This document shows, in pieces, positions 49,900 through 58,777 of a stretch of 64,000 nt of DNA (within the stretch, counting starts at the first letter, position 1; every line of letters starts with the position of its first letter). The notes below the pieces were generated by a model. The model had not been told where the DNA came from. It worked only from the letters and a program-made list of their open reading frames with translations, and searched no databases. A program made the position numbers and the translations under genes. This DNA is from Chloroflexota bacterium (GTDB lineage Bacteria; Chloroflexota; Anaerolineae; Anaerolineales; Villigracilaceae). Where the stretch lies: contig JACRPQ010000015.1 in NCBI GenBank assembly GCA_016223135.1, positions 62,001 to 126,000 on the forward strand, given 5' to 3'.

Positions 49900-52347
49900 A
49901 TGGATACGAAAAGCCTGCAAGTTCTGGAATACCCGAAGATACGCGAGCGATTGAAGTCGTTCTGCGATTTTTCCGCTTCGCAGGAATTGGCGCTTGCCCT
50001 CGAGCCAACCGATTCCTACGACCTTGCCCTCGCCCGCCTCGCCGAAACGACCGAAGCGCGGCGTCTGTTCTCCGTGCAGGATGTGGGCATCGGTGGCGCA
50101 CACGACATCCGCCCGGCGGTGGACCTGGCAGCGCGCGGCGGTACGCTCGACCCTCAGCAGCTGCTGGATATTAAAGCCACGCTCATCTCCTGCCGCGAAC
50201 TGAAAAAAATCTTCGAGCGCAAAGCGGAGGAATACCCGCGCCTGGCGCAAATTGCGGCGGGACTCCCCGAAACGCACGGCATTGTGGATGCCGTCACGCG
50301 CGTCCTCTCCGACCGCGGCGAGGTGCTGGATTCCGCCTCCCCGAAACTTGCCTCGCTGCGGCGCGAAATCAAAATCGCGCATGACCGCCTCATGTCGCGC
50401 CTGCAAAGGTATCTCACCGAGGCAGGCAACAAACTGCAAGAGCCTATCATCACCCAGCGCGACGGACGATACGTCATTCCGCTGCGGGCGGAGTTCAAAG
50501 GACAAATCAAGGCGGTTGTTCACGACCAGTCTTCCAGCGGCGCAACCCTGTTTGTGGAACCCTTGCCGGTGGTGGAACTCAACAACGAACTGCGCGAGCT
50601 CGAACTGAAGGCGCGCGAGGAAGAACGCCGCATCCTGCACGAACTTTCCATGCAGGTGGGCGAACATGCCGTCGAGTTCAAATACGGCATCGAAAACCTC
50701 GCCATGCTCGACCTGGTTTTTGCGAAGGCGAAGTATGCGGAAGAACTGCGCGCCAGTGAGCCGGTCTTGAGTCAAAGATTGAACGTCAAAGCTCAAACGT
50801 CAAAAGTCAAAGGTCAAGCATCGAAAACAGATGACGTTCAACGTTCGACGTTCGACGCGCCGCGCATCAACCTTGTGAAGGCGCGTCATCCTCTCCTCGA
50901 TCCAAAAACCGTCGTTCCGATTGACGTAAACCCCCAGCCCGGCACGCGCGCCATCGTCATCACGGGTCCGAACACCGGCGGCAAGACCGTTTCGCTCAAA
51001 ACCGTCGGGCTGCTCGCGCTCATGGCGCAAAGCGGATTGCACATCCCCGCCCACAGCGGCTCGGAACTGCCGTTCTTCCACAATGTCTTTGCCGATATTG
51101 GCGACGAGCAATCCATCGAACAATCGCTCAGCACGTTCAGCGGTCACATCACCAACATCATCCGCATCCTCAAACAGATTGACGAACGCTCGCTCGTCAT
51201 CCTCGACGAACTGGGCGCCGGCACTGACCCGCAAGAGGGCGCGGCGCTGGCGCGCGCCATCCTCCAGCATTTGCTCCAAGTGGGATGTACGACTCTCGTC
51301 GCCACGCATTACCCCGAACTCAAGACCTTCGCCCATTCGACGGAGGGCGTGGTCAACGCTTCTTTGGAATTCGATATCAAGACTCTGCGCCCGACCTATC
51401 GCCTCGAAATCGGACTGCCCGGCCGCTCGAACGCCCTGCTCATCGCCCAGCGCCTCGGGCTTCCCCAGCCGATTATTGATTCGGCAAAAGCAGAGATCCA
51501 CCCCGACGATTTGCGCGCCGACAAACTGCTCGACGACATCCGCAAGGAACGCAACCGTACCTCGCGCGAACGCGAGAAACTGGAAAAAGCCCGCGCCCGC
51601 CTCGAAGCGCAAACGCGCGAACTCGAACAGCGGCTGGAAAAGATCGAAGACGAGCGCCGCGAAGTGTTGGCGAAGGCGCGCGCTGAGGGCGAATTGGAAG
51701 TTGCCATCCTGAAGAAAAACATCGAATCCTTGAAGTCACAATTGAAGAAAGCACGGCAGCCGCTCGAGGCGTTGAAGGCAATCGAGGAGAAGGTGGAAGT
51801 CATCGAGGAGAAGGTGGAACGACCTATCGAACGTCAAACGTCAAAGGTCGAACGTCCGACTGGCGCGATCAAATTGGGAGAACGAGTCACTGTCGGCACG
51901 TTGAATGCCGAGGGTGTGGTGACAGCCTTGGGTGAGTCCGATGCGGAAGTTCAAATTGGGAGTCTGCGCGTAAGGGCGAGGCTGTCTGAGTTGGTGAGGA
52001 AGTCGGGTGACGAGTCAAAAGTCGAAAGCGAAGTCCTGAGCTTGTCGAAGGGTCAAAAGTCAATCGACCTTCGACCTTCGACCTTTGACTCCAGGAAGTC
52101 GCCGGGGTTGGAGTTGAATCTGCGCGGCAAACTGGTGGATGAAGGGCTGGAGGAGTTGGAGCGGTATTTGGAGAAAGCCTATGCGGCAGGTCTGTTGTTC
52201 GTGCGGATTGTGCACGGCAAGGGGACCGGCAAGATGCGCGAGGCAGTGCGAAACGCGCTGAAGGAAAGTCCGTATGTGGTCTCGTTCGAGGAGCCGAAAG
52301 ATAACGAAGGCGGCGCCGGCGTGACGGTTGCCAAATTGGCGAGGTAG
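49900..52347 (+). CDS. mutS2: MutS2 endonuclease with repeat-derived linker peptides
   Basis: An 815-aa MutS2: core/lever domain, ATPase with Walker A GPNTGGKT (~354-362), signature STFSGHITNI and Walker B LVILDELGAGTDP, a long coiled coil (~545-640), and a C-terminal Smr nuclease domain (~735-815, LNLRGKLVDEGLEEL...VRIVHGKGTGKMR). MutS2 suppresses recombination or rescues collided ribosomes in other bacteria. Three linkers (about 297-320, 643-652 and 705-734) consist of GTCAAAAGTC/CTTCGAC-type repeat sequence in frame. A start at 49900 fits the family. Confidence 0.94.
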   Translation: MDTKSLQVLEYPKIRERLKSFCDFSASQELALALEPTDSYDLALARLAETTEARRLFSVQDVGIGGAHDIRPAVDLAARGGTLDPQQLLDIKATLISCRELKKIFERKAEEYPRLAQIAAGLPETHGIVDAVTRVLSDRGEVLDSASPKLASLRREIKIAHDRLMSRLQRYLTEAGNKLQEPIITQRDGRYVIPLRAEFKGQIKAVVHDQSSSGATLFVEPLPVVELNNELRELELKAREEERRILHELSMQVGEHAVEFKYGIENLAMLDLVFAKAKYAEELRASEPVLSQRLNVKAQTSKVKGQASKTDDVQRSTFDAPRINLVKARHPLLDPKTVVPIDVNPQPGTRAIVITGPNTGGKTVSLKTVGLLALMAQSGLHIPAHSGSELPFFHNVFADIGDEQSIEQSLSTFSGHITNIIRILKQIDERSLVILDELGAGTDPQEGAALARAILQHLLQVGCTTLVATHYPELKTFAHSTEGVVNASLEFDIKTLRPTYRLEIGLPGRSNALLIAQRLGLPQPIIDSAKAEIHPDDLRADKLLDDIRKERNRTSREREKLEKARARLEAQTRELEQRLEKIEDERREVLAKARAEGELEVAILKKNIESLKSQLKKARQPLEALKAIEEKVEVIEEKVERPIERQTSKVERPTGAIKLGERVTVGTLNAEGVVTALGESDAEVQIGSLRVRARLSELVRKSGDESKVESEVLSLSKGQKSIDLRPSTFDSRKSPGLELNLRGKLVDEGLEELERYLEKAYAAGLLFVRIVHGKGTGKMREAVRNALKESPYVVSFEEPKDNEGGAGVTVAKLAR
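50790..52098 (+). repeat. Three repeat-derived in-frame insertions in mutS2
   Basis: Segments at about 50790-50860, 51826-51858 and 52012-52098 are built of AACGTCAAAAGTCAAAGGTC-like and CCTTCGACCTTTGACTC-like words. The word CTTCGACAAGCTCAG shared by the third segment also occurs at 57331-57345, and GTCGAAAGTCGAACGTC occurs near 4600. All keep the frame open and fall between domains. Confidence 0.75.
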
Positions 52348-52443
52348 TTTCCTCCGCTGCGGGAAAGAGGAGGTTCGAAGCATTTTCCTTGTAAGATAGG
52401 AGAGGTCGAGAAAGTAGAGAGTGGAGATTGAAAAGAGGTTGTT

Positions 52444-52686
52444 ATGACGCTTGATGACGCCATCCAGCAAATGACTGCAAAAATCAAAACCGTGTGCGGA
52501 AGCGCGGAGATTAAAGCCGTGAAGATGTCGGACGAGGAAGCGCGTTTGAGCGTGTATGCGCCGGCGGGAGATATGCAGGCGATTAAAGATGCGACATTCC
52601 AGCCCGCGATTGACTTGTTGAACAACGATGGGTTGGATATTCAGGTGTTTGTGTACGATAAGGACGCGCCGCCGCTCAAGGGGTAG
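52444..52686 (+). CDS. Hypothetical 80-aa protein
   Basis: A small soluble alpha/beta protein (MTLDDAIQQMTAKIKTVCGSAEIKAVKMSDEEARLSVYAPAG...), with one Cys and no membrane segment. It begins 96 nt after mutS2 on the same strand with AGAGG upstream. No family recognised. Confidence 0.6.
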   Translation: MTLDDAIQQMTAKIKTVCGSAEIKAVKMSDEEARLSVYAPAGDMQAIKDATFQPAIDLLNNDGLDIQVFVYDKDAPPLKG

Positions 52687-52729
52687 TGGAGGAGGCAGTG
52701 AGCAGTAATCAGTAATCAGGGAGCAGTGA

Positions 52730-53671
52730 TCAGGGAGCAGTGACGGCGCGCCAGACGGCGTTGAGCGCCTCGAGCCCGGTCAGGCGGTGAATGCGGGCGG
52801 CTTCGTCCGTGAGGTAGATGTCGCCTTGAAGCGGACGGTCGGGGCGGGTGTACAGTCCGCGATTGGGGAGATGGGAGACGGCTGCCCAGAAGTTCCAGAG
52901 CGGCAGGTCGTATTCGGAGGCGAGCAGCGCCATGTCGCGGTTGATGCGCTCGTCCTTTTCGCGGTTGTCGGCTTTGGTGGCAAGAATGGGGACGACGCCG
53001 GCATCCAACAATTGATTGATGATTTTGCGCAGGTAGTCGGTGTTGCGCGATTCAAAATGTGTCCCAATCTGGATGATGACAAATGAGGGGCGGTGTGTGC
53101 GCAGTTCGCATTGGACGGGCGTCTCTGCGAAGGTACAGCCGTATTCGCCGCGATGCCACTGCATCCACAATAAGGCGCCGGGCGTGGTGCCATCCTGCGC
53201 GGTGGGAGATTCGCGGTTGAAGGAGCCGCTGAAGTAGGCAACGGTCTCGCGGAGTTCGGGGGAGAGGTCTTGCAGGGAGGCGGGGTCGGTCTCAAAGACG
53301 CCGAAGAATTCGGTGGGACGGGTTTGACAATCGCCGAAGATGGAAAAGGCGTGCGGGTCGTTGCCGAGCGAAAGACCGAGTTCGTAGATGTTTTTCAGGC
53401 TGGGGTCAATGTAGGAGGGGATGACGGACCAGTTTTTCCAATCCTGCGGTTCGAGAGTGGGAGGCGGCAGGGTCAGGGTGACGATGGTCTGGGGGCTGGT
53501 TGGGATGGGTGAGAAGGTAACCAGCGGACGCGGCGTTTGTGTGAGGGCAGGGGTGGAGGATGCAGCAGGAGTCGCGAGGGGCGGGCTATCCTTCGGCGCG
53601 GAGAGCGGTTCTCCCGCACAGGAAGCGACCAACAGGCAAACCAATAAAGATAAAAAGATGGAACGATACAT
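52730..53671 (-). CDS. SGNH-hydrolase-like lipoprotein
   Basis: A 313-aa exported protein. A lipobox (LLVASC, Cys18-19) follows a short signal helix; a Thr/Pro/Ser-rich linker (~25-75) precedes a domain with FVIIQIGTHFESRNTDYLRKIINQLLDAGVVPILATKADNR and DIYLTDEAARIHRLTG, consistent with SGNH/GDSL-fold hydrolases, although the usual catalytic Ser at the N-terminal block is only weakly matched. Substrate unknown. Confidence 0.72.
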   Translation of the reverse strand: MYRSIFLSLLVCLLVASCAGEPLSAPKDSPPLATPAASSTPALTQTPRPLVTFSPIPTSPQTIVTLTLPPPTLEPQDWKNWSVIPSYIDPSLKNIYELGLSLGNDPHAFSIFGDCQTRPTEFFGVFETDPASLQDLSPELRETVAYFSGSFNRESPTAQDGTTPGALLWMQWHRGEYGCTFAETPVQCELRTHRPSFVIIQIGTHFESRNTDYLRKIINQLLDAGVVPILATKADNREKDERINRDMALLASEYDLPLWNFWAAVSHLPNRGLYTRPDRPLQGDIYLTDEAARIHRLTGLEALNAVWRAVTAP

Positions 53672-53811
53672 GAGGCCGCTACAAAAACTCACCGCGGAGA
53701 GCGCAGAGTTTTTTTATTGTATATCTCCGCGTACTTTGCGGCTCGGCGGTGAAATGACCTTTTTTCAGTAAAGTCATACATATAATCGAGAGGGTAGGTC
53801 AAAGACGCGTC

Positions 53812-54255
53812 CTACGAATTCCACAAGGCTGCAAACTTCAGGATGCGCGGCAGGATGTAGAAGGCATACGGGTTGGCGGCGGGTCGGCGCTGGACGATGA
53901 GTTCCATCGCTGCGCGCGGGTCGTATCCCTGGGCGATGAGGATGCAGGCGCCCATCGCCGCGCCGCGGTGACGTCCGTAGGCGCAGTGGGCAAGCACTTT
54001 GCCGCCCGCGCGGATGGTCTCGAGCGCGGCTTGCGCTCCGCACATCAATTTGCGGAGGGAGATGGGGAAGAGCGGGCTGTCTATGGAGGGAAGCCAGAGC
54101 GTGGAGATGGGTTGGGGGTGAGAATCAGGCTGAGGTCCGCGTGAGAAGCGCATGTTGATGATGAGGCGAATCCCGAGTTCACGCAGACGGTCATAGTCGG
54201 TAAGCGCAGGCTGTCTGCCGATGAACAAGTGGTCGGTGATTTGCGAGATGTCCAT
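53812..54255 (-). CDS. Dual-specificity/tyrosine-phosphatase-like protein
   Basis: A 147-aa protein with the CX5R phosphatase loop in LAHCAYGRHRGAAMG (Cys91, Arg97) and the D-containing IDSPLFPI loop upstream. DISQITDHLFIGRQPA at the N-terminus is typical of small DSP-like phosphatases. It may act on phosphotyrosine, phosphothreonine or other phosphoesters. It is divergent from dus, with a shared 43-nt promoter gap containing TATACT. Confidence 0.85.
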   Translation of the reverse strand: MDISQITDHLFIGRQPALTDYDRLRELGIRLIINMRFSRGPQPDSHPQPISTLWLPSIDSPLFPISLRKLMCGAQAALETIRAGGKVLAHCAYGRHRGAAMGACILIAQGYDPRAAMELIVQRRPAANPYAFYILPRILKFAALWNS

Positions 54256-54298
54256 GCGCAAAATGGTATCACAAACTTTGTTATACTTTGACCGTTTT

Positions 54299-55261
54299 AT
54301 GAACGAGAAGACACTCCCCTCATTTTATGTCCGCGATGTGCCTATTTATGGCGACACGATTCTCGCGCCGATGGACGGCTATTCAGACTGGCCCTTCCGT
54401 TCGCTGTGCCGCCGGCTCGGCTCTGCCATGAGTTATACCGAGTTTGTGAAGGTGGAGAAGATTTTGAGCCGCTCGAAAGAGCCAGCCAAGCGGCTGTATT
54501 TCGAGGAGGCGGAGCGTCCCGTTGTGTTTCAGATTTACGGCGATGACCCCGACTTGATTTTGAAAGCCGCGCTCAAGGTGCAGGAGTTGAACCCGGATGT
54601 CATTGACATCAACATGGGCTGTCCCGCCAAGACGATTGCAGACCGCGGCGCGGGCGTGGGTATGATGCTGACGCCTGTCAAGGTGGCGCGGACGTTCCGT
54701 AAACTGGTGCGCGCGCTGCGCGTGCCGGTGACGGGGAAGATGCGCCTGGGCTGGGAGCGGAACAAGAACTACAAGTTGATCGCCCGCATCGTGGAGGAGG
54801 AGGGCGGCTCGCTGATTGCCATTCACGGGCGGACGAAGGAACAGCGTTACAGCGGGAACGCGGATTGGGATGCGATTGCCGAGGTCAAGTCGCTGGTCAA
54901 AATTCCGGTCATCGGTTCGGGCGATGTCAGAAGCGTTGCCGACATTCAGCGCATGAAGCGGCATACGAACTGCGATGCGGTGATGATTGGGCGCGGCGCG
55001 ATTGCCAACCCGTGGATTTTCGCCGGCTTGGACCGCGAACAGGTCCCGCCGCAGATGGTGCAGGAAACCGTCCGCGAACACTTGCAGAAGAGCGTGCGGT
55101 TCTACGGCGAGGAGGACGGTCAGCGCTTGTTTCGCAAGTACGCCGTGCAATATCTGCTGCTCCGCACGCTCGACCGTGACTCGCGCAAGGAGATTTTGAA
55201 GGAGCGCCCGTCAGGGGAGTTTTTGGAGATGCTGGAGCAGGTTTACGCGGCGATGGGTTGA
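54299..55261 (+). CDS. tRNA-dihydrouridine synthase (Dus family)
   Basis: A 320-aa FMN-dependent enzyme that reduces uridines in tRNA D-loops. It has LAPMDGYSDWPFR (FMN site), the catalytic Cys108 in INMGCPAKTI, IHGRTKEQRYSG and IGSGDVRSV. DusB-type overall. TATACT lies 11 nt upstream of the ATG. It is followed closely by a DUF4160 gene. Confidence 0.93.
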   Translation: MNEKTLPSFYVRDVPIYGDTILAPMDGYSDWPFRSLCRRLGSAMSYTEFVKVEKILSRSKEPAKRLYFEEAERPVVFQIYGDDPDLILKAALKVQELNPDVIDINMGCPAKTIADRGAGVGMMLTPVKVARTFRKLVRALRVPVTGKMRLGWERNKNYKLIARIVEEEGGSLIAIHGRTKEQRYSGNADWDAIAEVKSLVKIPVIGSGDVRSVADIQRMKRHTNCDAVMIGRGAIANPWIFAGLDREQVPPQMVQETVREHLQKSVRFYGEEDGQRLFRKYAVQYLLLRTLDRDSRKEILKERPSGEFLEMLEQVYAAMG

Positions 55262-55308
55262 ATGAAGGTGCTATAATACTTTCAACCGTCATCGTTTGTG
55301 GAGTTTTC

Positions 55309-55560
55309 ATGCCTGTTGTCCTTCGCGTGGCTGGTTACAAATTTTTCTTCTACCAGGCAGATTTGGCGAATGAACCTCCTCACGTTCATGTCACTAAAGA
55401 GGGGAGCGAAGCCAAGTTCTGGCTTGACCCTGTGCGGATTGCCCGTGCAGGTAAATTCCGAAAAAGCGACTTACGAGATATTGAGCGAATTATTGAAGAT
55501 AATCTGGAATTTCTTTTGAACGTTTGGAGCGAGGAGAAAAGAAAGTATGTTAACGGTTAA
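55309..55560 (+). CDS. DUF4160 protein
   Basis: An 83-aa protein of the DUF4160 family (VLRVAGYKFFFYQADLANEPPHVHVTKEGSEAKFWLDPVRIA). The family often pairs with a DUF2442-type protein in a suspected two-gene toxin-antitoxin-like module. The next gene overlaps it by 14 nt. A TATAAT box lies at 55272-55277 and GGAG at 55300-55303. Confidence 0.88.
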   Translation: MPVVLRVAGYKFFFYQADLANEPPHVHVTKEGSEAKFWLDPVRIARAGKFRKSDLRDIERIIEDNLEFLLNVWSEEKRKYVNG

Positions 55561-55867
55561 AGCGAAAATTCCTGCCCATGCGGGTTACGAACCTATTCTT
55601 CCGCTGGCGGTCCCTGATTTGAAAGAAGTCAAAGCCTTTGCCGAACATCTGCACAAATTGGGCAAACATTGGCGGGGGGAAATTTTCGGCTGGCAGGCGG
55701 AATATACGCCGGAAAGCGACAAGAAACCTGTCGACTCGAACATGACCTTTACTCCCGCAGACTTCTGGATCGGCGAAAGCGGTATCTGGTTTTATTCCCT
55801 CATGTGGGAACACGGTAAGGATAAGGACCCTGTTGAATTCCTGGATGACAGGGGAATTATCAAATAA
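55547..55867 (+). CDS. Hypothetical protein partnered with the DUF4160 protein
   Basis: A 106-aa protein with VKAKIPAHAGYEPILPLAVPDLKEVKAFAEHLHKLGKHW, which does not match DUF2442 closely. The 14-nt overlap with the DUF4160 gene indicates translational coupling, so the two may form a module. Function unknown. Confidence 0.65.
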   Translation: MLTVKAKIPAHAGYEPILPLAVPDLKEVKAFAEHLHKLGKHWRGEIFGWQAEYTPESDKKPVDSNMTFTPADFWIGESGIWFYSLMWEHGKDKDPVEFLDDRGIIK

Positions 55868-55910
55868 ACTGTTCGATCGCTGCCTCTCTTTGAGAGAGGG
55901 GTAAATTGAC

Positions 55911-57320
55911 ATGCCCAAAACTCAAACACGTTACGTTTGTCAACAATGCGGGCGGGTGACCGCCTCCTATATGGGGAAATGCCCCCAATGCGGATCGTTC
56001 GACAGCATGGTGGAGGAAGTCATCCACGATGAATCGGCGCAGAAGAATAAGGCGGTTCGCGGGCTGACGGGGAGGTCTGCCCCGCGTCCGATCAGCGATG
56101 TCTCCGCTGACGCCGAAGACCGCATCCACCTGCCCATCGGCGAGTTCGCGCGCGTGCTGGGCGGCGGAATTGTGCCAGGCTCCATCGTGCTGGTCGGCGG
56201 CGACCCCGGCATCGGCAAGTCCACGCTGATGCTGCAAATGGCGATGGAAATGGCGCATCACAAGCGCGTGCTATATGTTTCGGGCGAGGAATCGGAACGG
56301 CAAATCAAAATGCGCGCACTGCGTTTGAGCGGCAAACGGGACTTGCCCCAAAATCTCCTGCTCGTCACCGAAACCAATCTGGAAGTCATTCTCAATCATA
56401 TCAACGAAACTAAGCCCGAACTGCTGATTGTTGACTCAATCCAGACCGTCTATCTCTCCGACTTGGATTCCTCCGCCGGCTCGGTCAGTCAGGTGCGGGA
56501 ATGTTCCTCGCAATTGCGCGAACTGGCGAAGACCAGCGGCATTTCGGTCTTCGTCATCGGGCATGTGACCAAGGAGGGCGCCATCGCCGGTCCGCGCGTG
56601 CTGGAACACATCGTGGACACCGTCCTCTACCTCGAAGGTGACCGCTTCCAAGCGTACCGCCTGCTGCGTTCGGTCAAGAACCGTTTCGGCGCCACCTCCG
56701 AAGTGGGCGTCTTTGAGATGCACGAAAGCGGACTGGTGGAGGTGGCGAATCCCTCCGAGGCATTTCTGGCAGAACGGATGGTCAATGCGGCAGGTTCGTC
56801 CATCGCTGTGACGATGGAAGGCACACGCCCCATCCTCGTCGAAATTCAGGGACTGACCTCGCCCACGCAGTTCGGCAACGCCCGCCGCACCGCCAACGGC
56901 GTGGACTTCAACCGTCTGCTGCTCATTGCCGCCGTGCTGACGCGCCGCGCCGGGTTCAAACTCGGCGAGCAGGACATCTTCGTCAACGTGGTGGGCGGCT
57001 TGCAAATTGACGAACCCGCCGCCGACCTCGCCATTGCCGCCGCCATCGCCTCCTCCTGGAAGGATGTGCCGGTCAAGGCGGATGCGGTTCTCATCGGTGA
57101 AATTGGGCTGGCGGGTGAGTTGCGCATGCCCGGTCAAATGCAGGCACGTTTGAAGGAAGCCTCCAAACTTGGCTTCAAGACCGCCATCGTGCCAAGGGCT
57201 TTGCGAAAAGGCGAAGGGTATCCAAAGGGGATTGAGATTGTCGAAGTGCGGTCGGTGCAGGAAGCGCTGCATGCGGCGCTCAAACTGCCCGAACTGCCGA
57301 AGGGACGAAAAGTGGCGTAA
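55911..57320 (+). CDS. radA: DNA repair protein RadA
   Basis: A 469-aa RadA/Sms with an N-terminal zinc finger (CQQCGRVTASYMGKCPQCG), RecA-like core with Walker A GDPGIGKST (~97-105), the RadA-specific KNRFGATSEVG motif (~255) and a C-terminal Lon-like domain (LIAAVLTRRAGFKL...DLAIAAAIAS). It drives branch migration of recombination intermediates. Transcribed after the DUF4160 pair. Confidence 0.96.
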   Translation: MPKTQTRYVCQQCGRVTASYMGKCPQCGSFDSMVEEVIHDESAQKNKAVRGLTGRSAPRPISDVSADAEDRIHLPIGEFARVLGGGIVPGSIVLVGGDPGIGKSTLMLQMAMEMAHHKRVLYVSGEESERQIKMRALRLSGKRDLPQNLLLVTETNLEVILNHINETKPELLIVDSIQTVYLSDLDSSAGSVSQVRECSSQLRELAKTSGISVFVIGHVTKEGAIAGPRVLEHIVDTVLYLEGDRFQAYRLLRSVKNRFGATSEVGVFEMHESGLVEVANPSEAFLAERMVNAAGSSIAVTMEGTRPILVEIQGLTSPTQFGNARRTANGVDFNRLLLIAAVLTRRAGFKLGEQDIFVNVVGGLQIDEPAADLAIAAAIASSWKDVPVKADAVLIGEIGLAGELRMPGQMQARLKEASKLGFKTAIVPRALRKGEGYPKGIEIVEVRSVQEALHAALKLPELPKGRKVA

Positions 57321-57356
57321 TGCTTCACCACTTCGACAAGCTCAGTGCGCCGCCTG

Positions 57357-57382
57357 CCCTCTCCCGCAAGGAGAGGGTTTTT
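57357..57382 (+). terminator. radA terminator
   Basis: CCCTCTCC pairs with GGAGAGGG around a 5-nt loop, followed by TTTTTG. The arms resemble the REP-like family. Confidence 0.85.
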
Positions 57383-57435
57383 GTTGGCAACCATTCTCCT
57401 CTCTGCCCGTAGTTAAACGCAGAAGGAGATACACC

Positions 57436-58278
57436 ATGAACTTAAAGATCATTTCCGCAGTTCTTGTACTGGCGCTCGCCAGCCTGGCGTGCGGTTTCAA
57501 TGTGGACCTGCCCGAAAGAGTCACGCCTGGGGCGGAGGTGAAGGAATCCATTGTGGTGGCAGGTTCCGGGTCCGCTGAGACGCGTTTGACCCTCTCGTTC
57601 GGCGCGGGGTCGTTGAATCTTTCTCCCGGCGCGGAAGGTTTGGTGGAAGGAACGGCGGTCTATAACGTTCCCGCCCTCAAGCCGGAAATCATCCAAAGCG
57701 AGGGCAGCGTCGAAATCAAGCAGGGCGGCTTGAAGAACATCGCCAATTTCAACGACATCAAGAATCAGTGGGATTTGAAACTCGGCAGTGCGCCGCTCGA
57801 CCTGAACATCAACGCCGGCGCCTACAGCGGCAGATTTGAATTGGGCGGTTTGTCGCTCACCAGCCTCACGGTCAAGGATGGCGCGGCGCAAGTGGAACTT
57901 TCGTTTGCGGAGCCGAATCTCAGTGAGATGTCGGTCCTGCGCTATGAGACGGGCGCTTCAAACGTGACTTTGAGCGGGCTCGCCAACGCGAACTTTTCCA
58001 CGCTGATGTTTGCCGGCGGCGCCGGCGATTACAAACTCGATTTCAGCGGTGAGTTGAAACGAGATGGCACGGTGGACATTTCGGCAGGCGCGGGCAACGT
58101 GCACTTGGTTATTCCCAAAAGTGTGAACGCCAAAGTGACGGTGGACAGCGCGCTGGCAAGCGTCAACTTCAGTTCCAACTGGTCGCAAAGCGGGAACACC
58201 TATATTCAAAACGGCAGCGGTCCCACGCTGACCATCATCGTCAAGATGGCGGCTGGCACTCTCACCATCACCGATTAG
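57436..58278 (+). CDS. Lipoprotein with LiaF/toast_rack-like repeat domain
   Basis: A 280-aa lipoprotein (LASLACG lipobox, Cys19). The rest is a beta-rich domain (VVAGSGSAETRLTLSFGAGSLNLSPGAEGLVEGTAVYNVPALKPEI and later DISAGAGNVHLVIPKSV) of the type seen in LiaF-like/DUF4097 adhesin-like proteins. No catalytic residues are apparent. AGAAGGAGA precedes the ATG. Confidence 0.82.
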   Translation: MNLKIISAVLVLALASLACGFNVDLPERVTPGAEVKESIVVAGSGSAETRLTLSFGAGSLNLSPGAEGLVEGTAVYNVPALKPEIIQSEGSVEIKQGGLKNIANFNDIKNQWDLKLGSAPLDLNINAGAYSGRFELGGLSLTSLTVKDGAAQVELSFAEPNLSEMSVLRYETGASNVTLSGLANANFSTLMFAGGAGDYKLDFSGELKRDGTVDISAGAGNVHLVIPKSVNAKVTVDSALASVNFSSNWSQSGNTYIQNGSGPTLTIIVKMAAGTLTITD

Positions 58279-58284
58279 GCGGGG

Positions 58285-58309
58285 GCGGGGAAAAGCCCCG
58301 CTCTTTTTT
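58285..58309 (+). terminator. Terminator after the LiaF-like lipoprotein
   Basis: GCGGGG pairs with CCCCGC around an AAAAG loop, followed by TCTTTTTT. Confidence 0.85.
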
Positions 58310-58332
58310 GGGTACCGTACAAGAGTCAGAAC

Positions 58333-58530
58333 CTCAACGCGAATTACGCTGATTAACCTGAATTCGGGATAAGGCTTTTGAATCATCCCGAAGGCTTTTG
58401 ACGCAGCGGGTTTGAGAGCAGAATCAGCCTTCGGGACGCTTATCCCGAGCTGACGTCTGATTAGGCAGATGGCGCGGATTTTTTTTCAGAAAAACATCCG
58501 CGTCATCCGCGTTGGAAACGACCTTTGCCC
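58333..58530. repeat. Palindromic repeat interrupted by the 101-bp mobile repeat
   Basis: Left (to 58355) and right (from 58457) parts rejoin to match the reverse complement of 38820-38907, once the insertion and one CTGATTA copy are removed. The rest of the 58279-58777 gap has no gene. Confidence 0.85.
58356..58456 (+). mobile_element. 101-bp mobile repeat, copy 4, inside another repeat
   Basis: Same foldback element as at 23222, with exact direct CTGATTA on both sides (58349-58355 and 58457-58463). The empty site is preserved in the related repeat at 38820-38907, which has a single CTGATTA. Confidence 0.9.
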
Positions 58531-58777
58531 AAAATTTATACGGTAGTGAATCTTTTTTGAGTTGCGCGGAGGCGCGTGAGAACTGAACGCTCTCGTTCCT
58601 GGCGGGGCTGAAAAGTATCACTTACGCTTTGAGCGTTTTTATGTTATTTTAATTTGGAGTAAAAGGTCATAATTCGTCTGTGACCTCTATCACTTGTTTG
58701 ACGCTTGTGCAACTCATAAAATCGTGTTATGGGACAGGGATTATCTATTTTTTAGCATGAATGGAAGGAAGGTAACC

